Notes: a model not told the origin generated them from the letters alone. A stretch of DNA of 64,000 bases from UBA5239 sp040394635 (GCA_040394635.1 JBEBRW010000009.1:54034-118033); one strand, 5' to 3'; counted from the first letter of the stretch, positions 1 to 8,621 are shown. Numbers and translations: made by a program.

Positions 1-278
1 TCGAGGACTATTATCGGCTGATCGAGATCAGCGTCGCGGTGATGGACTACCGCAAAGCTCATGGCAAACTGCCAGAAACACTCGATTTTCTGCCGGACAA
101 ACCGCTCGATTCGCTGAATCTTTTTCCCTTCAGGTATGAGCAGGGGGAACTGCAAGTCATGGGTGCCGGCCGGGAAATTCATACACGTCAGGGCTTCCGG
201 TTGTATTTACGTGACACCAAGGGCAATGACCCCGGCGGCCTTAAAGCCAAAAACGCCTTTACCGTAATACTGCCGTAA
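1..278 (+). CDS. 3' end of an unidentified gene (partial)
   Basis: The frame is open from the first bases of the window (codons from position 3, reading E-D-Y-Y-R-L-I-E-I) to a TAA at 276-278, so only the C-terminal 90 or so residues are present and the start lies upstream. The stretch YRKAHGKLPETLDFL resembles a C-terminal segment seen in uncharacterised proteins of the Planctomycetes-Verrucomicrobia-Lentisphaerae group, where a short helix is followed by a 'hGklPesL' motif and a small beta domain. No function can be assigned. Internal GTG/ATG codons at 39 and 42 are not credible starts because the reading frame continues upstream of them. Confidence 0.7.
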   Translation, partial: EDYYRLIEISVAVMDYRKAHGKLPETLDFLPDKPLDSLNLFPFRYEQGELQVMGAGREIHTRQGFRLYLRDTKGNDPGGLKAKNAFTVILP

Positions 279-421
279 AATTTCTTCTGTTCACGAAACA
301 TACGAAATTTTTGTGCATGTTGTGGTCAAAAAATTCCCCTTCCGTGCTTTTCCGTGTATTCCGTGGTTAATTTAACAGGGAGTGGGGTTGAAGTCGGGGC
401 GGAGTTGATGTATCTTACCTT

Positions 422-1501
422 ATGATAAATGAGGAAAACAAATTCGATACACGGCCGTGGGCGGATACCGCGCCGCGGTTCCCGGTCACGCCTTTGCGGA
501 CCGAGGATTTCAAGAACGGCGTATTGGTCCGGATGCCGAACTGGCTCGGCGACGCCGTCATGGCCATGCCTGCCCTGATGCAGCTCAAGAAGATTCTGCC
601 CATGGGCTGCGGGCTGTTTGTAATCTGCCCGGCTTATATGAACGATCTTTTCAAGGCCCTGCCGATTGTCGACGTGGTACTCGGTTTAGAGAATACCCAC
701 CGTTTCTGGGGATCTGAAATGCAACTGCGGATCAAGAAATTGTACTGCGGCGCGGGCATTCTTTTTAATAATTCGCTCCGGGATGCGATTCAGCTGAAAT
801 TGGCCGGGGTGCCCCGCCTGTACGGCGCGGCGGCACGCGGACGCGGCATATTGCTGGAACGCAGCTTGAAGTTCCCGAAAATTCACAAAGGCGAACTGCA
901 CGGTATCCAGCACACGGACCGCTATCTGGCAATCGTCGGGGCGCTGGGCGCGCCGGAGTGGAACGGCGAACTGCCGGAATTCGTACTGCCGGATGTGAAA
1001 CCATCCATCCCCACGGAAAAGCTGTTGACACTGGCTGCGGGGGCCGCCTATGGCGCGGCCAAGCGCTGGCCGTCGGAGTCGTTCCATCAGGTTGCGGCGT
1101 GGTGGTTGGAGCAAGGCGGCACGGTAGCGGCACTCGGCACGAAGGGCGAACACCGTATCGGTGAAGAAGTCCTGCAAGGATTGCCGGCGGACAAGGCGTT
1201 TAATTTGTGCGGCAAAACCAATATGCCGGAGCTGATGAATTTGCTGAAGCATTCGGCGGCCACAGCGGCGAACGACAGCGGCTTGATGCATCTTTCGGCG
1301 GCGCTGGGCACGCCGGGTGTGGCGGTTTACGGGCCGACGGATTATACTTCGACCAGTCCGATTTCGAGCCGCTGGAAGATCTTGTTTGACCGTCAGCCCT
1401 GCGCGCCGTGCTTTGAACGCGAATGTCCCAGCGGTACGCAGCAGTGCATGAAGGCGATAACGCCGAAACAAGTCTGTAAAGAGTTAAGAGTTAAGAGTTA
1501 A
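422..1501 (+). CDS. waaF: Glycosyltransferase family 9, ADP-heptose:LPS heptosyltransferase II-like
   Basis: Predicted cytoplasmic-face transferase that adds heptose from ADP-heptose to the inner core of lipopolysaccharide. The N-terminal Rossmann half carries the family signature VRMPNWLGDAVMAMPAL. The C-terminal half carries GAAYGAAKRWP (nucleotide-sugar loop) and NDSGLMHLSAALGTPGVAVYGPTD, both hallmarks of WaaF/RfaF-type GT9 enzymes. At 359 residues it has the usual length. About 30 extra residues precede the first family motif, so a start further inside cannot be excluded, and no strong Shine-Dalgarno precedes 422. The last codons run into a heptanucleotide tandem repeat, so the C-terminus (ELRVKS) is set by the repeat frame. 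Which sugar acceptor it uses cannot be told from sequence. Confidence 0.85.
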   Translation: MINEENKFDTRPWADTAPRFPVTPLRTEDFKNGVLVRMPNWLGDAVMAMPALMQLKKILPMGCGLFVICPAYMNDLFKALPIVDVVLGLENTHRFWGSEMQLRIKKLYCGAGILFNNSLRDAIQLKLAGVPRLYGAAARGRGILLERSLKFPKIHKGELHGIQHTDRYLAIVGALGAPEWNGELPEFVLPDVKPSIPTEKLLTLAAGAAYGAAKRWPSESFHQVAAWWLEQGGTVAALGTKGEHRIGEEVLQGLPADKAFNLCGKTNMPELMNLLKHSAATAANDSGLMHLSAALGTPGVAVYGPTDYTSTSPISSRWKILFDRQPCAPCFERECPSGTQQCMKAITPKQVCKELRVKS

Positions 1502-1522
1502 GAGTTAAGAGTTAAGAGTTTA
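1481..1522 (+). repeat. Heptanucleotide tandem repeat across the waaF stop codon
   Basis: Five perfect copies of GAGTTAA (1481-1515) are followed by one imperfect copy. The third copy contains the TAA stop of the heptosyltransferase gene. Because the unit is 7 bp, a change in copy number upstream of the stop would shift the reading frame, but every frame of the unit quickly meets a stop, so only the last few residues would change. Confidence 0.95.
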
Positions 1523-1524
1523 CC

Positions 1525-1560
1525 TGTCCGACTTGTCCGACTTGTCCGACTTGTCCGACT
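1525..1560 (+). repeat. Nonanucleotide tandem repeat (TGTCCGACT x4)
   Basis: Four perfect head-to-tail copies of TGTCCGACT lie between the heptosyltransferase gene and pyrK, directly after the heptanucleotide array. The array ends about 28 bp before the pyrK start, so it would be part of the pyrK leader if transcription runs through. No function is evident. Confidence 0.95.
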
Positions 1561-1588
1561 GACACAAATAATCTTTGAAGGATGAGAA

Positions 1589-2371
1589 ATGAAAACAGGT
1601 GAGATCATCACGAACCAGTTGTTGAAAGACGAGTATTACCGGGTCGAGTTCCATGCTCCGGAAATATGTCGCAAAGCCCGCGCCGGACATTTCGTTCATG
1701 TGCGGATACCGAACTTGACCCATCGTATTTTGCGGCGGCCCTTCAGCATCTGCAACTGTACGGACGATGGCGTGCTGACGGTCGTTTACAAGAAGGTGGG
1801 GGAAGGCACCGCGGCGCTGGCCGAGCTTGCGCCGGGAGCGGTTTGTGAACTGCTCGGACCGCTCGGTAATCCGTTCCCCTGCCCCGCCGCGGACGAGTTC
1901 CCGGTTCTGATCGACGGCGGTTACGGCGCGGCGGCCACGTTCATGCTGACCCGCGATTCGAAAAACGGCGGTTTGCTGCTGCTCGGGGCACGCTCCGAAA
2001 ACGACCTGCTGCTGATCGATGAGTACAAAGCCGCCGGTTTCGAAGTACGCGTTTCCACCAACGACGGTTCCGTGGGGCACCAGGGGCTGGTGACGGAGCT
2101 GCTGAATGAAGCGATCAAGGAATTCGGACACCGCAAGGTGCGGTTTTACTCCTGCGGGCCCACGCCCATGCTGTACGCGGTGGCGAAGATCCTGAACGCC
2201 CATAACCTGCCCGGTTTCATCTCGCTCGACCACCTGATGTGTTGCGGCGTGGGGGCCTGCTTCGCCTGCGTGGTCAAGGTCAAGGACAACAACGAAGACG
2301 GCTGGCGTTATGCCCGCAGCTGCAAGGAAGGCCCGGTCTTCCTCTCGGCCGAACTTTATCTGGAGAATTAA
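1589..2371 (+). CDS. pyrK: Dihydroorotate dehydrogenase electron transfer subunit PyrK
   Basis: This is the FAD and [2Fe-2S] subunit of class 1B dihydroorotate dehydrogenase. It passes electrons from the PyrD flavin to NAD+ in de novo pyrimidine synthesis. Visible features are the FAD-binding motif RRPFSIC (about residues 49-55), the nucleotide-binding stretch VLIDGGYGAAATFML (106-120), a Rossmann half ending in YSCGPTPMLYAV, and the iron-sulfur ligands C219, C224, C227 and C245 in DHLMCCGVGACFACV and SCKEGPVF. Its length of 260 residues is typical. A Shine-Dalgarno AAGGATG lies a few bases before the ATG. Its stop is 2 bp from the pyrD start, so the two subunits are co-translated. Confidence 0.95.
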   Translation: MKTGEIITNQLLKDEYYRVEFHAPEICRKARAGHFVHVRIPNLTHRILRRPFSICNCTDDGVLTVVYKKVGEGTAALAELAPGAVCELLGPLGNPFPCPAADEFPVLIDGGYGAAATFMLTRDSKNGGLLLLGARSENDLLLIDEYKAAGFEVRVSTNDGSVGHQGLVTELLNEAIKEFGHRKVRFYSCGPTPMLYAVAKILNAHNLPGFISLDHLMCCGVGACFACVVKVKDNNEDGWRYARSCKEGPVFLSAELYLEN

Positions 2372-2373
2372 TC

Positions 2374-3297
2374 ATGGCGGACCTAACGACCAATCTCGGC
2401 AAAATTACGATCAAAAACCCGGTGATGACCGCATCCGGCACCTTCGGCTACGGTTTTGAATACAAAGATTATTTCGACCTGACGGAACTCGGGGCGGTGG
2501 TGGTGAAGGGCATCGCCACATTTCCGAGCCACGGCAACCCGACGCCGCGCGTGGCGGAGGTCAACGGCGGCATGCTGAACGCCATCGGCCTGCAGGGGCC
2601 CGGCGTGGAGAAATTCCTGCACAGCGCCGAATATATGCCATTTCTGCGCACCACCGGCGCGGCGGTCATTGTCAATATCTGGGGCAAGACCATTGAGCAA
2701 TACCGCGAAGTGGCAGAGCGCCTCGAAGCGGACCGCGCAGGCATTGCCGCGCTGGAAATCAATATTTCGTGCCCGAACGTCAAGGAAGGCGGCGCGGCAT
2801 TCGGCACCGACCTGAAGCTGGCGGCAGAGGTGGTGGCCGAAGTGCGCAAGGCGACTTCGCTGCCGCTGATCACCAAGCTCAGCCCGAACGTCACCAATAT
2901 TGCGGACTTCGCCCGCTGCGTGGTCGACGCCGGGTCTGACATGGTTTCGCTGATCAACACGATCACCGGCATGGCCATCGACATCAATACGCGCCGTCCG
3001 AAAATCGCCAATCTCTTCGGCGGCCTGAGCGGCCCGGCCGTCAAGCCGGTGGCCGTCCGCATGGTTTACCAGGTGGCGCAGGCGGTCAAGGTGCCGATCA
3101 TCGGCATGGGCGGCATCATGAACGGCGACGACGCGGTGGAATTCATGCTGGCCGGGGCCTCTGCAGTGGCGGTGGGCACAGCGATTTTCGCCGATCCTTA
3201 TGCCCCGATCAAGGTCATCGAGGGCATCAACGCATATCTCGACCGTACTGGCTGCAAATCCGTTCAGGAGATCATCGGCGCGGTAAAAATCAAATAA
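2374..3297 (+). CDS. pyrD: Dihydroorotate dehydrogenase B catalytic subunit PyrD
   Basis: FMN-containing TIM-barrel enzyme oxidising dihydroorotate to orotate. The protein is 307 residues from the ATG at 2374. The open frame extends upstream to 2239, but that part overlaps pyrK and has no similarity to the family. Signatures are NPVMTASGTFGYG near the N-terminus, NGGMLNAIGLQGPG for substrate contact, and NISCPNV with C133, the catalytic base cysteine of class 1 enzymes. LITKLSPNV and GMGGIMNGDDAVEFMLAGASAVAVGTA form the FMN phosphate site. The adjacent pyrK supports the NAD-dependent 1B class. Confidence 0.96.
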   Translation: MADLTTNLGKITIKNPVMTASGTFGYGFEYKDYFDLTELGAVVVKGIATFPSHGNPTPRVAEVNGGMLNAIGLQGPGVEKFLHSAEYMPFLRTTGAAVIVNIWGKTIEQYREVAERLEADRAGIAALEINISCPNVKEGGAAFGTDLKLAAEVVAEVRKATSLPLITKLSPNVTNIADFARCVVDAGSDMVSLINTITGMAIDINTRRPKIANLFGGLSGPAVKPVAVRMVYQVAQAVKVPIIGMGGIMNGDDAVEFMLAGASAVAVGTAIFADPYAPIKVIEGINAYLDRTGCKSVQEIIGAVKIK

Positions 3298-3316
3298 CCC
3301 AACAGGAGGCTGAACG

Positions 3317-3682
3317 ATGAAGAAACTACTCACACTGGCACTGGCAATGTTGTCGGCAATCCTCATGGTGTCGTGTTGTCAAAGCAATGGCGATGCGGCA
3401 AACGATTATCCGTATGATGGCACCTGGGCCCTGGCCCGAATCGGCAATGAGGTAATCCCGCTCGACAACCAAAACGATATCATGGTCATCAAGCAGCATC
3501 GCACCTATGAGGATAATATCGAAAACGGATTCATCGAGAAGCAGAATGATCAATATTACCTGTTCGAAAAAGTCTCCGCCAAAAAATATCCGTGTGAATT
3601 GAAATCCGATACCCTGACCTTTCACACACCGAAAGACGACCCGGATTTCGAAGGCAAAGACATCATTTACCGGAAAAAGTAA
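3317..3682 (+). CDS. Small putative lipoprotein, function unknown
   Basis: 121 residues with a lipoprotein signal peptide: MKKLLTLALAMLSAILMVSC, in which LMVSC is a plausible lipobox with the acylated cysteine at residue 20. The mature part is short, acidic and rich in beta-type sequence (GTWALARIGNEVIPL, DDPDFEGKDIIYRKK). The pattern is reminiscent of small lipocalin-like 'copper-resistance/META-type' fold proteins, but no family can be named with confidence. A strong Shine-Dalgarno AGGAGG precedes the ATG. It sits 19 bp after pyrD and 11 bp before the azoreductase gene, so it is probably transcribed with them. Confidence 0.8.
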   Translation: MKKLLTLALAMLSAILMVSCCQSNGDAANDYPYDGTWALARIGNEVIPLDNQNDIMVIKQHRTYEDNIENGFIEKQNDQYYLFEKVSAKKYPCELKSDTLTFHTPKDDPDFEGKDIIYRKK

Positions 3683-3693
3683 AGGAACCCGAC

Positions 3694-4323
3694 ATGAAGA
3701 AAATACTGCACATCATGGCTTCGCCGCGCGACGGCCGCTCGCACTCCCGCAAACTCGCCAACTACTTCATCGACAAACTCATGGGGGTTTATCCGAATAT
3801 CCAGCTCGAGGAACTAGACCTGAGCCTGGCCGAGCTGCCGGCTTTCGGCAAGCCCGGCGCCACGGCCAAATACAAGATCGGCCAGGCCGCGACGCTCTCC
3901 CCGGAGGAGCGCGAGCAGTGGGAAAAGGCCAAATCGATCTGGCTGCATTTCCAGGCGGCGGACGCTTACGTATTCAGTATTCCCATGTGGAACTTCAATC
4001 TTCCATATGAGATGAAGCACTATATCGACCTGATCACCCAGCCGGGCTGGACATTCAGCGTCAACGAAAACGGCTACGAAGGGCTGCTGAAAGGCAAGAA
4101 AATATTCGTCGCCTTCGCCACCGGCGGCAACTACGATGAGCCGGACGCCGCGCCGTTCGATTTCCTGCGGCCCTATATCCGATTCTGGTGCCAATTCTGC
4201 GGACTGGAAATGTACGAGGTCACCAATCACTCGACCAATTTGAAAGTCGACCACGAAGAGGTATTCCGCGAATGCCAGGCCAAGGTCGATGAAATCCTGA
4301 AAAATAATCACCAGTCGAACTGA
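3694..4323 (+). CDS. azoR: FMN-dependent NADH:quinone/azo reductase (AzoR-like)
   Basis: Flavodoxin-fold homodimeric reductase of the Flavodoxin_2 family. The family performs two-electron reduction of quinones and azo dyes with NADH, and the physiological role is probably quinone detoxification. The phosphate-binding loop MASPRDGRSHSRKLA is at residues 8-22. The FMN ring-contact motif PMWNFNLPYEMKHYIDLI is diagnostic of the AzoR family. FVAFATGGNYD is the second flavin loop. Length of 209 residues matches the family (about 200). It is the last gene of the plus-strand block and is followed by a clear hairpin. Confidence 0.88.
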   Translation: MKKILHIMASPRDGRSHSRKLANYFIDKLMGVYPNIQLEELDLSLAELPAFGKPGATAKYKIGQAATLSPEEREQWEKAKSIWLHFQAADAYVFSIPMWNFNLPYEMKHYIDLITQPGWTFSVNENGYEGLLKGKKIFVAFATGGNYDEPDAAPFDFLRPYIRFWCQFCGLEMYEVTNHSTNLKVDHEEVFRECQAKVDEILKNNHQSN

Positions 4324-4396
4324 TTTTCCTCTCCAAAGAGGGATACTTAACAAGCCCGCCGAGCTCATCAAACCGGTTGTGTTTATCTGATCGTTA

Positions 4397-4440
4397 ATCA
4401 GCGCCCTTCCCTCCCCGGAATGGGCGCTGATCCATTTTTC
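4397..4440 (+). terminator. Hairpin terminator after azoR
   Basis: A perfect 10-bp inverted repeat (ATCAGCGCCC at 4397-4406, GGGCGCTGAT at 4422-4431) with a 15-nt loop is followed by CCATTTTTC. It lies at the junction of convergent genes: azoR ends at 4323 from the left, and the minus-strand gene ends at 4439 from the right. The T-run is on the plus strand, so it mainly serves azoR. Confidence 0.8.
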
Positions 4441-6484
4441 AGCGGATCTTCAGGATCAGCGGATAGCGGAAGTCGACCTCCTGACTGGCGCTCATGGTCA
4501 GCTTCCTGCCGTCATATGCCAGATCGAAACCGGCCACCTGCCAGTCGCCGGACGGCATCAGCTGCTCGACTTTGGCGGGGCAACGGTCAAAAGCCAGGGA
4601 AAGCTTGACTTCGGTCCAGTTGTCCAGAGCCAGGTTAAAGGCCCCCAGCAGCGTAAAGTCCGCGCAATCCTTCCGGAAAGCCAGCGTGTGGCCGCCGTCA
4701 TTGCCGACCAGCAAGTCGGGTTCTCCGCGGCTGAGCCAATCGATCGCCCGCTGAAGCTGAGCGGCCCGGATACCGGTGAAAAACGCCAGGGCACTGATTT
4801 CGCCGAAGTGGAAAGCAAAACCGTAAATCCGGCCGCCCAGCCGGTTTTCATAGGCAAAGGCGCTGAGTTGATGGCGCCCGGCGTCCGGGTCCAGCAGATT
4901 GCTGAGAACTTCGGCGCCCGGCTTCAACTCCATTTCCGAAAAGAGCGGAATCATGGCTTCGCCGAAAACCAGGCTCTGGTGGCAGCGGCGGTAACCGCCG
5001 AATTTCTCATGGTGGAACTCCTCGACACTATAAGGACCGTATTCATAGAGACGCGCCGTTCGCCGGATCGCCTCGACGCCGATCAGATCGCCGTAGCCCA
5101 TCTCCACCAGCGTGGCGGCGGCGGCGGCATCCAGCAGAACCCCTTTGCTCAGGATCGCCCGGATTTCCGCATCGGAATAGGCCCGGATGGTCTGCCCTTC
5201 CAGCCAGGTCACGTTGGAGTCATAATAGTCGTTGGCAATCCCCATACCGTTCAGTATCATGGCGCTCGACATGCCGTCCTGGCCCAGGTGCTGGTAATCG
5301 CTGCCGGGCGCAAGCTGCCGTGAATAACTGCTGTCGTCCCGGTGCAGCAGCCGCACTCCGCGCCATTGACCGGGGGTCTGGGTGCATTCCGCCAGCGCGT
5401 TCAAATAATCCTTCCGGGCGCTCAACATCCGGCCATAACCGGGATAACGCTCCATCGGGGTCCCCAGGTGATCAAAGAAATTCAACGTCACCCCCTGACA
5501 GCCGAACGCAAACGAAATCGCCATTTGCAGATATGACACCGTCGCCGTTTTGGCAAAGGGCGTGAAGGTAAAATTCTCGACTTCGGACTGTTCGATCGTA
5601 TCGGCCGGCAGGACAAACCGGGTCTGCTTGATCGACATGGCGCAATAACGCAGGTCGCGCAAGTTGGATTCGGAGTAATTGCCCATCGGTGGACGGCTGT
5701 ACAATGGGCGCCCGTCCGCCATCGCGTTGGCGAACTCGTGCCAGCGGCGTCCTTCCAGGCAATGGCTGTCCGGCCCGCTGGACATCAGCCCCATGCAGGT
5801 ATCGGGGGAGACTTCGTGAACCGTTTTGCCAAGCATCGTCACGGTGTCGATCATCACCTGCGCCTGCATATCGAGATAAAGCTTGCGCCACGGATGCGGC
5901 TTGCCGGGGGCGATCATCGCCGCCACCAACTCTTCGCGGGTAACGGGATGTCCCACCAGTTCCGAAAACTTCTTCAAGTGCAACTCGCAGAAACAGCCAT
6001 ACCGGGCCGGGCCGTGATTAAAACTCCGGATATCGTCTTCCACCCACATGATATGCGGTTTGGTTTCGGCATAAATCCGCCAGGCGGCCCTGGTATTTTC
6101 CTGCCAGACCGGCGAAAGCGCACAGGCACAAGTCTGACTGACGACTCCATTGTGCCCGACATAAGTGACCAGCCCCGGCAGGGCCTTCCGGGCATCGCGT
6201 CCCCGGTCACAATGTCCCTGGGTAATCCACGGATTGAGGGAGTATACCACGCCGATTTTTTCCAACTCGGCTTTGACCCGGAACAGATTTTTCTGATAAC
6301 CGCGCAGCCAGTCCAGCGGAATCTGGCCGTGGGAAAATTCCTCCACGTCGACTTTTATGATCAGTTCATCCACTTTGTATTCGGGCAGTTTCGCCAATAC
6401 TTCCTGTAGATTTTCCTCAAAGCTCCATACCGGCATCGTGCGGCGCAGCGCATACCAGGCTGCGGGCTGTTTCTTTATGTCCAT
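4439..6484 (-). CDS. Putative glycoside hydrolase-like protein, TIM-barrel type, function unknown
   Basis: 681 residues, no signal peptide, so probably cytoplasmic. The N-terminal 400 residues read like a GH42/GH-A clan barrel: a first strand with YALRRTMPVWSFEENLQEVL, then VDELIIKVDVEEFSHG, IMWVEDDIRSFNH at the position where such enzymes carry acidic catalytic residues, and later VTLNFFDHLGTPMERYPGYGRML. A middle region around residue 400-500 (GQWRGVRLLHRDDSS, YSDAEIRAILSKGVLLDAAAAATLVEMGYGDLIGV) resembles the glutamine-amidotransferase-like domain found in beta-galactosidases. The C-terminus is beta-rich. I do not recognise a named CAZy family. It stands alone, without a linked regulator. 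A weak Shine-Dalgarno AGGAA precedes the ATG. Confidence 0.8.
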   Translation of the reverse strand: MDIKKQPAAWYALRRTMPVWSFEENLQEVLAKLPEYKVDELIIKVDVEEFSHGQIPLDWLRGYQKNLFRVKAELEKIGVVYSLNPWITQGHCDRGRDARKALPGLVTYVGHNGVVSQTCACALSPVWQENTRAAWRIYAETKPHIMWVEDDIRSFNHGPARYGCFCELHLKKFSELVGHPVTREELVAAMIAPGKPHPWRKLYLDMQAQVMIDTVTMLGKTVHEVSPDTCMGLMSSGPDSHCLEGRRWHEFANAMADGRPLYSRPPMGNYSESNLRDLRYCAMSIKQTRFVLPADTIEQSEVENFTFTPFAKTATVSYLQMAISFAFGCQGVTLNFFDHLGTPMERYPGYGRMLSARKDYLNALAECTQTPGQWRGVRLLHRDDSSYSRQLAPGSDYQHLGQDGMSSAMILNGMGIANDYYDSNVTWLEGQTIRAYSDAEIRAILSKGVLLDAAAAATLVEMGYGDLIGVEAIRRTARLYEYGPYSVEEFHHEKFGGYRRCHQSLVFGEAMIPLFSEMELKPGAEVLSNLLDPDAGRHQLSAFAYENRLGGRIYGFAFHFGEISALAFFTGIRAAQLQRAIDWLSRGEPDLLVGNDGGHTLAFRKDCADFTLLGAFNLALDNWTEVKLSLAFDRCPAKVEQLMPSGDWQVAGFDLAYDGRKLTMSASQEVDFRYPLILKIR

Positions 6485-6579
6485 AGTCAGATTCCTGTGT
6501 TATTAAAATTGACATGGCCATCAATATACTGCCGATTCCGCCAAAACCAAATCTCTCTTCCGGCATAAGAAGATGAAAA

Positions 6580-7254
6580 TCATACTTTACTTTTCACGTG
6601 CAATGAAGCCGGCTCGGTAAGCTTCGGGTAAATCCACAGTTGCAGGTGGTGCCACTCGGCGTAAAAAACCTCATTCAGCTTGAACTCGCGGCGCTGAAGC
6701 TCCTCCAGCAGCCACTCATGGGTGAATTTGAGCCGCCGAAGGTGCTCGTTGTTGATTTCGCCGTTTTCGATCAGGACGGTGGCGGTGTTTTCATCGCCTT
6801 TGCGGTCCACCGTCAACTGTCCGTTATATTCGAACCAGACATTGTTGACCTCGCTGAGGTTGTGGAAACCGCGCTGATGCAGCAGCATGATGAAATCGCG
6901 TACCGAAAGCTCGGCGCGGAGAAAATTGCCGGTTTGCAGCTCGCCGTCACGCATCAGGCAAACCGCTTCGCCGTCGACCACGTTCTTCACTTCCATATAG
7001 CGGTTGCTGAGAAAACGGATGAAGAGCATCAACCCCGACCAGACGATCACCGAAGCGGTGAAGGCGAACAGGTCAATCCTGGGATTGAAGAGCGCCCCGC
7101 CGATCAGGGCCCCCAGCACGACATTGCCGACCTGGTCGATATTGGAAATCGGCGCCAGCGACCCCTTCCCCGACAGGTGAATGTACAGCAACATCAATAT
7201 AAACCCGACCACAAGCTTCGGTAACAGATCAATAAATTCTTCCATTCCAACCAT
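6580..7254 (-). CDS. YetF/DUF421 family membrane protein
   Basis: Inner-membrane protein of the DUF421 (YetF-like) family. Three N-terminal hydrophobic segments are visible: LVVGFILMLLYIHLSGKGSLA, NVVLGALIGGALFNP and TASVIVWSGLMLFIRFL. They are followed by a soluble C-terminal domain with the family's VDGEAVCLMRDGELQTGNFLRAELSVRDFIMLLHQRG pattern. I place the start at the ATG at 7254 because a GGAGG motif (7260-7264) lies 5 nt ahead of it. The frame also contains an ATG at 7266, which would overlap that motif. The family's function is not established; some members act in spore or envelope physiology. Confidence 0.85.
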   Translation of the reverse strand: MVGMEEFIDLLPKLVVGFILMLLYIHLSGKGSLAPISNIDQVGNVVLGALIGGALFNPRIDLFAFTASVIVWSGLMLFIRFLSNRYMEVKNVVDGEAVCLMRDGELQTGNFLRAELSVRDFIMLLHQRGFHNLSEVNNVWFEYNGQLTVDRKGDENTATVLIENGEINNEHLRRLKFTHEWLLEELQRREFKLNEVFYAEWHHLQLWIYPKLTEPASLHVKSKV

Positions 7255-7458
7255 TTCCACCTCCATGTAAATTCCCGCAATGCTCGTTTCGCGTTCTTCA
7301 ACAATACCACGGTTACAGGAAATGTCAAGCCGGGCGCTATACCCGGGACAACAGGGACAGTTGAGTTTTCGAGTAGAAGCCGTCCTTTGACTTTTGGGGG
7401 GATCGCCCGATTGCCATGACGGTATTTTGCGTTTTTTTTGATTTTCGCTGTTGCCCTC

Positions 7459-7487
7459 TTGACTTTTTATGGCCTTGGCGTTATAAT
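7459..7487 (+). promoter_or_regulatory. Sigma-70 type promoter for the GntR gene of module A
   Basis: TTGACT at 7459-7464 and TATAAT at 7482-7487 are separated by 17 bp, a near-perfect vegetative promoter. Transcription would start around 7494, inside a repeated motif. Confidence 0.75.
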
Positions 7488-7493
7488 AACTAT

Positions 7494-7511
7494 AGCACTA
7501 TAGAGCACTAT
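7494..7511 (+). promoter_or_regulatory. Candidate operator: direct repeat AGCACTAT
   Basis: Two copies of AGCACTAT (7494-7501 and 7504-7511) recur with a 10-bp period, one helical turn, exactly at the predicted transcription start. The downstream gene encodes a GntR-type regulator, so autoregulation is the simplest reading. This is inferred from position only. Confidence 0.5.
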
Positions 7512-7534
7512 TAATTTAAAAAAAGAGTTTTGCC

Positions 7535-8602
7535 TTGAATAGCAACGACAGATCACTTATGAATATGGGACCGAAGTATCAGAGAATCTCGGCCGACCTG
7601 GAGCAAAAAATCAGGTTGGGGGTCTATACCGACAAAATTCCGGGGGAACGTACTTTGGCTGCTATGTATGAGGCTAATGTGCTGACCGTGAATAAAGCGG
7701 TTAACGTTTTGGTGGAAAATAATATTCTTGAACGCGTCAAGGGGCAAGGTACTTTTGTCAACCGTAAAGAAGAGGCCAGGGAACTCTTTCCCGTTCTGTG
7801 TCTGCATGAGGTAAAAGACAGCATTACAAGCCATTTGTTTTATACCGAATTGTTCAACAGTTTCAATAATATCGCGCACCGGAACCAAATGGATCTGAAA
7901 ATTTTCAATGCCGCATTGAACAATCCCGGCCCGACTACAACCTTGTTGAAAAATGAGAACGGGCGACTCAGAACTTGTCTTAACTCGGGAGAATTTCTGG
8001 GTGGGTTTCTGCTGTTCAGTAATTTGGAGTTATTGCAGGAGGAACTCAAGGTAATCCCGCAACCTTTTGTGGCAATTTGTACCGGCAAACACCTGACTGC
8101 CGGCGGCGTATCCAATATTGTCGCAATCGATTATCTGACCAATGAAGCGACGGCGTTGAAGTATTTTCAGCGTCAAGGAATGAGACGAATGGGCATTCTG
8201 TCCCCTTACATGCCCGAGGAGTTCCCGGAACTGACGCGCATCGCCGGAGAATCGGCAATGGAAATCCAATACTTCGGTGCTGAAGTTGACGCCTGCCTCG
8301 GTTGGTCAGACGGCGTGTTGGTGGAAGATGACTACTTTGCCCTGGCAAATACCTTCAAACTGGCCAAGCTGCCGCCAAACCGTCTTGTCTGTATTAAAAA
8401 CAAAGGTTTCCAGTTCCCTTTCGAGTGTACATGTATCGAAACCAGTGTGCAAAAAATTTCCAACGTGGCTTGGGAAATCCTGATTCATGCCATCAAAAAC
8501 AATATGAACAAGGAGAGGATAACCTACGTGCCTGGAGAGTTTATCCCATACGAGCAAGCAACCGGACCAGAATCTGATATTTTTCAACAACGTAATTCAT
8601 AA
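7535..8602 (+). CDS. GntR-type transcriptional regulator with LacI-like sensor domain
   Basis: 355 residues. An N-terminal winged helix (about residues 12-75, YQRISADLEQKIRLGVY, IPGERTLAAMYEANVLTVNKAVNVLVENNILERVKGQGTFV) is typical of GntR regulators. The C-terminal 260 residues look like a periplasmic-binding-protein fold (ATALKYFQRQGMRRMGILSPY), as in AraR-type sugar regulators. The start is taken at TTG 7535, because GAG at 7525-7527 gives a reasonable ribosome-binding distance and the ATGs at 7559 and 7565 have none. Probably a repressor of the downstream pseudopilin, DUF4838 and fucosidase genes, with a sugar as effector. Confidence 0.85.
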   Translation: MNSNDRSLMNMGPKYQRISADLEQKIRLGVYTDKIPGERTLAAMYEANVLTVNKAVNVLVENNILERVKGQGTFVNRKEEARELFPVLCLHEVKDSITSHLFYTELFNSFNNIAHRNQMDLKIFNAALNNPGPTTTLLKNENGRLRTCLNSGEFLGGFLLFSNLELLQEELKVIPQPFVAICTGKHLTAGGVSNIVAIDYLTNEATALKYFQRQGMRRMGILSPYMPEEFPELTRIAGESAMEIQYFGAEVDACLGWSDGVLVEDDYFALANTFKLAKLPPNRLVCIKNKGFQFPFECTCIETSVQKISNVAWEILIHAIKNNMNKERITYVPGEFIPYEQATGPESDIFQQRNS

Positions 8603-8621
8603 CAGAGAAAGGAGTTTTCAA

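Noticed and set aside
279..421. Possible dispersed repeat (CCGTGTATTCCGTGGTTAA region) before the heptosyltransferase gene
   Set aside because: The stretch looks like an intergenic repeat seen in other genomes, but only one copy was found in this window, so it cannot be supported here.
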